Source of the DNA: Morchella semilibera
Lineage: Eukaryota; Ascomycota; Pezizomycetes; Pezizales; Morchellaceae
Length of the DNA: 64,000 bases
NCBI GenBank assembly: GCA_009192285.1
Contig: WBVU01000019.1
Span: 372,001-436,000, forward strand
Direction of reading: 5' to 3'
Position numbers and translations under genes: made by a program. Shown piece by piece: positions 57,572-64,000 of this stretch. The notes beneath the pieces were generated by a model. It saw nothing but the letters and a program-made list of their open reading frames with translations, was not told where the DNA came from and did no database searches. Within the stretch, counting starts at the first letter, position 1, and each line of letters begins with the position of its first letter.

Positions 57572-58507
57572 AGGGTGTTTTATCATGAACGTTTTCTCTA
57601 TGTTTGGGGTTAGGGTGGGGCTAGGGGGCAAGGGTTACATGGGGATTTATATTCCTACTCAGTTTTTCTTTACTCTGTATAACCGGAGTTATTTTCTTCG
57701 TTTTTTCCTTTCCCTGGCTTGGAGGCTACCCCTTTTCATAATTTTGATATGGGTGCGAGGGACGGATTGAAATGTCAAACAAAAGTTGGGAGTCGCCAAG
57801 TGGGTTGCGCTCAGTGGAAATAGTTTTTTTTTGTAAGGAATAGAAATATACAAAAGTTTCTAGGAGTTTACAAATCCCTGCACTAACCATAGATTGGTAA
57901 ATATTGGTAGACGCTCCGGGGGTATGGCGACCAGGGGGGTGTAGGGATTTCTAGAGTAAATTCGAAATATCACACGAAACCCAAACAACCCACCACCCTA
58001 GATTATATCCACCCGTGGTCGTGATTCTATCGGCGCCACGTTGTGGCTGCGGACACGAGTATAGAGGTTTTTTGGAGGAAGGAGAGGTTTTGGATTAGAT
58101 AGAGGTTTTAGGAACGATGATTCTGCTTGCTTCACTATTCACGGTGCTCATGTGCTCGAAAACTATTATCGAACCGATGAACCGTGAAACTGATGATATA
58201 TATTGATGATGATGGAGAGAACGAAAAGAAACAAAGCAGAGAACTATCAAACGCGCCACGTGACGAAACCACCGCCAAGCCGCCAAGGCGCGCTAATCTC
58301 TAGCCGCGCCCTTCGCTTATACATTGGTTGTGGCAACCCATTTCGAAACTGCACTTTAGGCAAGTTATTGGGCTGTTTTGCCCCCGCACCTCTTCATATA
58401 TAAGCCAACATGTAGCCGGGTAACACGCTTATCCGAAAGTATCCAAATTTGAACGCCGCTACTCTCCCAGGGCCCGCTAGAGTACTATCTCGGCGCGCGC
58501 ACAAGCT
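57572..58507. other. Intergenic stretch before the NLR gene
   Basis: No gene is supported. It contains a single end of the GGGGGTATGG MITE family (57909-57945). The last 250 bases are the likely promoter of the NLR gene. Confidence 0.6.
57909..57945 (+). mobile_element. Solo end related to the GGGGGTATGG MITE
   Basis: The sequence TAGACGCTCCGGGGGTATGG, followed by a second G-rich GGGGGGTGTAG block, matches the outer end of the MITE at 55171-55396 with small differences, including a 2-bp gap after GACGC. No matching second end was found within 500 bases, so it looks like a truncated copy of the same family. Confidence 0.6.
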
Positions 58508-61500
58508 ATGTCAAAACTCGTTTTCCGCGTTAGGGGCATCCCGCCCCGCACTACAAAGAGGGATCTCGAAAGAGTACTCCTCCAGGGGCAAGAAGTCGAA
58601 ATAGAGAACATGACAATCACATTCTCTTGTTATGGGGATAATACTCAGACAGCTATCGTCCAATTCAAGTCAGAACCTCCGAAATATCTAGAGAAAGTCG
58701 TCTCTGGTTCTTTACAGGACTATCAGATACCAATGGGCGGCTCGGACATAAGCATCGATAAAAATTTCTACGGCCTCACTCAGCTTTACAACGTAGAAGA
58801 TGACACAAAAGTCGCAGCAGAGTAAAGATCCCATATAGAATTCAACCAGGCCATATTTTGTATACGTACGTGCGCTAATATAGGGTTTAGCATTATAGCG
58901 GTAACAGGGATCGCCGGTCATGCGTTCGGATCTTGGAGGGGAAAGAGCAGCGGCAGGATGTGGCTTCGGGATTTCCTCTCGAAAGATCTCCCAAACTGTA
59001 GGACAATGATATATGGTTACAACTCTGCGCTCTTAAATAGTAATGGAACACACCAAATAAAAGACTACTGTCATGGATTTATCATGGAGCTCAAGAGGAT
59101 AAGATCATGGATCCCGAGCAAAGTAAGTAAATACCCTAAATGTTCAAGTACCCCAAAATACCCGCCTCGATATCCCCGAGTGTATAGCACCCCTGCCAGA
59201 GATTAGACCCTTTTTATCATCCCTTAATATAGGGGTTTTTGCTACATTTTTTAATCGTCTGAGTTCTGGTATAATTATATCAGACCCTAAAAAAAAGATC
59301 CTTAGCATTGCCTGTATTATAGCTACTAATCATAATAAATTCTCTAGGAAAATCCAAGGCCAATAATCTTTATTGCCCACAGCTTCGGTGGTATCGTAGT
59401 TACCCAGGTATATACTTTCCAGATTCATACTAGGCCGGCCGGAAAGCCATATTGAGCATGTAATAATGCTAATTTCTCAAATCGGTACGGCAAAGTCTCT
59501 TGTGAAGTGCAAAGAGTTCTCGCAGAAAGATATTGCCACAGCCGATATACTTAATTCCACCCATGCTATCGCCTTTTTCGGCACTCCACATCGTGGACTT
59601 GTGGTTGGAGATATGCTTACTATGGCCGATATGATGCAAGAGGAGAGAATAGAGCTTGTACAGTCGATCAGTGGGGGAGATACATGCATTCTGTTGGGTG
59701 AACTAGAGAAGTTCATCAGCCTTGCACAGGCCGCGAGGCTAAAGATCCTAAGCTTTTATGAGCTAATGAAAGGTCGGAGGCTAGTACCGGAAGTAAGTTA
59801 TTTCTCCCTTACCCAATAAAGCATACGTACATGTATGCATACGTACTAAATTACCGAAGCTTAATATGACCTATGTAGGCAGGCAGGCCTTATGCTAGAA
59901 ATGGGCCATATTTTATGCCAGTTACCCGCGATTCTGCATTGCTCCGTCTAGGCGCGGATATCGAGACACCTATACCCGTTGACGCGGATCATACAAACTT
60001 GGTGAAGTTTAACGCTCCAAGTGATGCGGCCTGTGGGACTATCTTATTCCAACTCAAGCTTTTTTTGGATGCGCTATGCAAGAAGGAAGGTAGGCTAATG
60101 ATATCTCAATTCTATTATCACGACGAGTACTTTAATGACGATCATCGTACATAATGGATAAAGACAGCAGTCCTCGGCTCACTAGACACCGCACTATGCC
60201 TCACTCTGTCACCCCACACTTTACCGGAAGGGGAGATATTCTTGAGAGACTAAAAAACTATTTCTTCCCGCTCCGCCCACATGATTTTGATAAGAGACTC
60301 GTGTTCGTTTTACACGGAATGGGTGGTTCTGGGAAGACCCAAATTAGTTTAGAGTTTATCCAAAGATATGGCAACAGGTAATTCTCCCGCAAGTGTGCAG
60401 TTGTATATATGTAGATATAAACGGGTCTAACTTTCCTTCTATCTATAAAATAGATTTTGGGGAGTTTTTTGGATAGATGCAAGCACACCAGAAATGATTG
60501 AGCAGAGTTTCTGCGACATCGCGCGAGAGCTTAGTCTTAATATATGCACATCAGGTTCTGCGAAACAATACCTGGAGAGCTGTAAGAAGGAGAACCGGTG
60601 GCTACTCGTTGTCGACAATGCCGATGATGTAAAACTTGACCTTGGAACACTTTTTCCTCGTGGGGATAGGGGTAGCATTTTGGTTACGACACGAAATCCT
60701 CAGTGTAAATTCTACTCGCCGGATGGTTACTATGAGGTGGATGCAATGGACCCTGAAGATGCCGTAGGCTTGCTACTTAAGATGGCAAGACTGAACAAGC
60801 CAACGCAGGATTCGGAGAGACCATTAGCTGTCAAGGCTGTACGTGAGTTGGGCTACCTGGCTCTTGCAATAACTCATGCCGGAGCATTTATTGCAAACGG
60901 TTCCTCAATAGCTACATATCTAGAGCATCTCCAAGACAATCCCAAAAGGTTGTTCGGTATCCGCTACACACAAGGCTCTGAAATGTATAAAGGGACTGTT
61001 TTTACAACCTGGGAGTTGTCATTTAGTTCTTTGAACGACCAATCAGCGCCATATATCCTTCAGACTTTTGCGTTCTTCCACTATGATAAAATTCCCAAAG
61101 AAATATTCAGGCACGCATCCACAAATCGCGGGCAAGAAGAGATCCCAGAATGGCTATCTAGGCTTTTAACGCGGCGGCCTGACGGGACTTGGGATTCTCT
61201 AAAGTTTGAGCAATCAATTCAAAATCTCCTCTCTTTCTCACTCATAAAACAAGACATCTACAAAGAAAAGACGATTTACTCTGTCCATCCACTAGTGCAC
61301 AGCTGGTGTCGCGAAAGACTCGACCTCAATGACCAAGGTAGTTTTAGAAAGCTAGCTAGCTTTTTACTTGAACAGTCCGTAAGATCATTAAAAGTCAATA
61401 ATACTATCGCTCTTATACAGTTGATGCCGCATATTGAATTATGTAAAAGGCCTACTCCGAACTTACCTTTGCTTATTCAGCCTACGTGCTTTTGGGCTGT

Positions 61501-62671
61501 GTATAACGCTACAGGAAAATCTAAGCAAGCAGAAGAGCTTGTACTAGCGGCGCTAGAAACCAATAAAAAAGGTCTGGGCGAGGAGCACCCAGACACCTTG
61601 AAATCGATGAACAACCTTGCAATCACGTATCAAAATCAGGGAAAGTTGACAGAGGCGGAGAGGATTCAGGTGGCGGTGGTGGAGGCCCGCAAGAGATTAC
61701 TGGGCGAGGAGCACCCAGACACCTTGAGTTCGATGAACAACCTTGCAAGCGCGTATCAAACGCAGGGAAAGTTGACAGAGGCAGAGAGGATTCAGGTGGC
61801 GGTGGTGGAGGCCCGCAAGAGATTACTGGGCGAGGAGCACCCAGACACCTTGATATCGATGAACAACCTTGCAAACATGTATCAAAGGCAGGGAAAGTCG
61901 ACAGAGGCAGAGAGGATTCAGGTGGCGGCGGTGGAGGCCCGCAAGAGATTACAGGGCGTGGAGCACCCAGACACCTTGAGTTCGATGAACGACCTTGCAA
62001 GCGCGTATCAAATGCAGGGAAGGTTGACAGAGGCGGAGAGGATTCAGGTGGCGGTGGTGGAGGCCCGCAAGAGATTACTGGGCGAGGAGCACCCAGACAC
62101 CTTGAGTTCGATGAACAACCTTGCAATCACGTATCAAAATCAGGGAAAGTTGACAGAGGCAGAGAGGATTCAGGTGGCGGTGGTGGAGGCCCGCAAGAGA
62201 TTACAGGGCGTGGAGCACCCAGACACCTTGAGTTCGATGAACAACCTTGCAATCACGTATCAAAATCAGGGAAAGTTGACAGAGGCAGAGAGGATTCAGG
62301 TGGCGGTGGTGGAGGCCCGCAAGAGATTACTGGGCGAGGAGCACCCAGACACCTTGAAATCGATGAACAACCTTGCAATCACGTATAAAAATCAGGGAAA
62401 GTTGACAGAGGCGGAGAGGATTCAGGTGGCGGTGGTGGAGGCCCGCAAGAGATTACTGGGCGAAGAGCACCCAGACACCTTGAGTTCGATGAGCAACCTT
62501 GCAATCACGTATCGAAGGCAGGGAAAGTTGATAGAGGCAGAGAGGATTCAGGTGGCGGTGGTGGAGGCCCGCAAGAGATTACTGGGCGAAGAGGAGGTAG
62601 TGTCTAAACAGAAGGTTAAGAAGCGAAAACGAGGGGAGATTTGGTCTGGAAGAGGTAGAGCACTCGGTTAG
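58508..62671 (+). CDS. Fungal NLR: RRM-like N-term, lipase-like, NB-ARC and TPR array
   Basis: Exons 58508-58821, 58891-59122, 59348-59407, 59457-59792, 59879-60089, about 60155-60377 and 60454-62671; roughly 1,150 residues. An N-terminal 105-residue beta/alpha region (VFRVRGIPPRTTKRDLE) precedes an alpha/beta-hydrolase domain (DIIAVTGIAGHAFGSWRGK, MWLRDFLSKDLPNC, IIFIAHSFGGIVVTQ with the nucleophile Ser, FFGTPHRGL). Then comes the NB-ARC: GMGGSGKTQ (P-loop), LLVVDNADD (Walker B), GSILVTTRN, ELGYLALAITHAGAF. Eight near-identical 42-residue TPRs finish the protein, with a short basic tail (KVKKRKRGEIW). Such NLRs act in non-self recognition and heterokaryon incompatibility. The junction between exons 5 and 6 (60089-60155) could not be closed in frame, so either an unusual intron or an indel lies there. 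The intron before 59348 is long (225 bp). Confidence 0.88.
61574..62581 (+). repeat. Eight-copy 126-bp TPR-coding array
   Basis: Eight direct in-frame copies of a 126-bp unit, each coding one 42-residue kinesin-light-chain-type TPR (LGEEHPDTLSSMNNLAITYQ and so on). Differences are concentrated at a few codons: the residues after DTL, the AITYQNQ segment, and LGEE versus QGVE. Long stretches of nucleotides are identical, including synonymous sites, so the array is recent or homogenised. Confidence 0.96.
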
Positions 62672-63497
62672 AAGACTTGGGTTAAGGCCCCGACGTAGAT
62701 AGGAGACAAATTTAGTACACTGTTCAACCTGTTTCATTCAAATTCCGACGCCGTTGCGGCTGTCTCTATATTTACCTCGAGTTCTCGTACACACATTCAG
62801 TACCTCCCCGGCTGTGAGTGACAATGTGTGATGTGATATCGCCGCGTGCACAAATGTATACTTATGCATATCACAGTTTGATAGATCAACATGTAGTGAA
62901 TCTGCGCTCAATATATTAGAACAGGATAAATATATAGGGGGAATATATCCAGCCATGAGGTTCTTACAAACCCAGACCCCGTAATCGTAGTCTAGAGCCA
63001 TGCAGTAGTAATTAGCTGCAATGTTTTCATGAACTTAAATATTGGACCCTATGATACCTATGGCGTTCGGGAAGTCCGAGGCTGTATATGTGAACTTACA
63101 CGAAAATCTGGGATAGCATGGCACAATACCAACTATTGAAGGGTCTTCGGGCTTCTGGGGAAGCCAGCGCTTTATGCGGGTTATAGCCCTACTATCCAAA
63201 AGCCTTATAAGCTTACATAGCTAGGCTATTGAATATATCGATTCCTGCATCTAGGGTATATATACATAACCATGTTTCCAGGAATTTGGAGCCAATAAAC
63301 GATGGTAGGGACGGTATTATCGGTTGATAGGTCGTGATTGCATTATCTGAGTATATGTAAATCCGCACGGGTGGTCTTTTAAGGAATAGACACATTAGCA
63401 AGTAGGAGAACTCCCCTATTATTAGAGAATTAGTTAATCAATCAAATTTGAATTTAATAATTGACCATGAATATAAACCACAGACGTACATCCCATC
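62672..63497. other. Intergenic stretch after the NLR gene
   Basis: No gene is supported. AT-rich, with the methyltransferase 3' flank at its right end. Confidence 0.6.
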
Positions 63498-64000
63498 TTA
63501 GGTCCTCCTAGCAACAACCACACACCCACGCACCGCCCCCGACCTCCCCCACCACCCCACCACCTTCCCCACAGCCCCAAACCCGCCCCACCCCTTGACC
63601 ACACCCATATCCCCCACCACCTCTCCCCGGGCACGAATAAACCTCTCCAACCCCGGAAACACATCGCCCGTCACATCGCAGACCGTGATGTTCTCCCTCT
63701 CATACCCGGCCGCCACCAGCATACCACGGTACTCCTCCTCCGTGAGCATGTTCGAGTACGGTATCTGCGTCACTGCACACACCAGCCTCAGCAGCACCCT
63801 CTGCAGCACAGTGGCCGACCCGGACCGCAGCAGATCAAACGCCACAAGCGACGACCCGAGCTCGCGCGAGACGTGCCGCAGCGCCGGCGCCCGCGACGGC
63901 CGGAAGTGGTACAGCGAGTCGAGCGCAAGCGTCCACCGGGCTTCGGGGACATTGCTGCCGGCGTCCGCGGGCCATAGTTCGGGCCTGGATGCGTCGGCGA
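63498..64000 (-). CDS. SAM-dependent methyltransferase, C-terminal part (runs off the window)
   Basis: Minus strand; the frame is open to the window edge, so the 5' part is missing. About 167 residues are visible. WTLALDSLYHFRPSR is the post-motif segment of class I (UbiE/type 11) methyltransferases, where DxLYHF precedes the PSR motif; VAFDLLRSG is the next strand. ITVCDVTGDVFPGLERFI is a typical C-terminal helix region. The SAM-binding GxGxG motif should lie outside the window. The substrate cannot be inferred. The coding DNA is GC-rich, unlike the AT-rich flank next to it. Confidence 0.7.
   Translation of the reverse strand, partial: ADASRPELWPADAGSNVPEARWTLALDSLYHFRPSRAPALRHVSRELGSSLVAFDLLRSGSATVLQRVLLRLVCAVTQIPYSNMLTEEEYRGMLVAAGYERENITVCDVTGDVFPGLERFIRARGEVVGDMGVVKGWGGFGAVGKVVGWWGRSGAVRGCVVVARRT

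Noticed and set aside
61623-62126. Repetitive minus-strand frame (SSNSRCLGAPRPVISCG units)
   Set aside because: It is the reverse reading of the TPR repeats, so its periodicity is inherited from them.
61570-62600. CRISPR-like periodic repeats
   Set aside because: The 126-bp repeats are coding TPR units without spacers, in a eukaryotic gene.

Overview
This window comes from a filamentous ascomycete (Pezizomycotina-like) nuclear chromosome. The evidence is short introns of about 50-70 bp with GTRNGY-type donors and CTAAC-like branch sites, fungal-specific subunits (complex I 17.8 kDa subunit, MTD1), a secreted GH51 arabinofuranosidase, and an NLR built as lipase-like + NB-ARC + TPR. I cannot name the species. 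Splice junctions were worked out by hand from conserved protein frames; every junction given joins two in-frame exons with GT..AG borders unless stated.

Layout. 1-38 kb is a gene-dense housekeeping block: complex I subunit, SPC2 (signal peptidase complex), a CLC-type chloride channel/transporter, AVO1/SIN1 (TORC2), UTP13 (U3 processome), a GH51 arabinofuranosidase, VPS41 (HOPS), VPS20 (ESCRT-III), NPA3/GPN1, MRPS16, eIF3d, a class I glutamine amidotransferase, MTD1 and GAB1. 39-50 kb is an accessory-like, gene-poor island: two ankyrin proteins, one with an in-frame 72-bp minisatellite, a secreted Cys-rich protein, then 3.4 kb without genes that holds a TA-flanked pogo-like MITE and many TACATGTA palindromes. 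50-57.6 kb returns to housekeeping genes: HUB1, a TMEM42-like membrane protein, MPP10 and eIF2 gamma. 58.5-62.7 kb carries the NLR gene, whose TPR tail is eight near-identical 126-bp repeats. The window ends inside a methyltransferase gene.

How the genes relate. Most neighbours are unrelated core genes in divergent or convergent pairs (HUB1/TMEM42-like, MTD1/GAB1, MRPS16/eIF3d and MPP10/eIF2 gamma are divergent pairs with shared intergenic promoters). Two U3 processome proteins (UTP13, MPP10), three translation genes (eIF3d, eIF2 gamma, MRPS16) and three membrane-traffic genes (SPC2, VPS41, VPS20) occur, but not as a cluster.

The most notable observations are the recently homogenised TPR array of the NLR; a CLC protein with Gln at the usual proton-glutamate position; a small TA-flanked MITE family with a GGGGGTATGG-containing terminal repeat seen at two places next to the eIF2 gamma gene; and a pattern of apparent single-base frameshifts in five otherwise conserved genes (AVO1, VPS41, NPA3, HUB1, TMEM42-like), which points to assembly indels more than to real gene decay.
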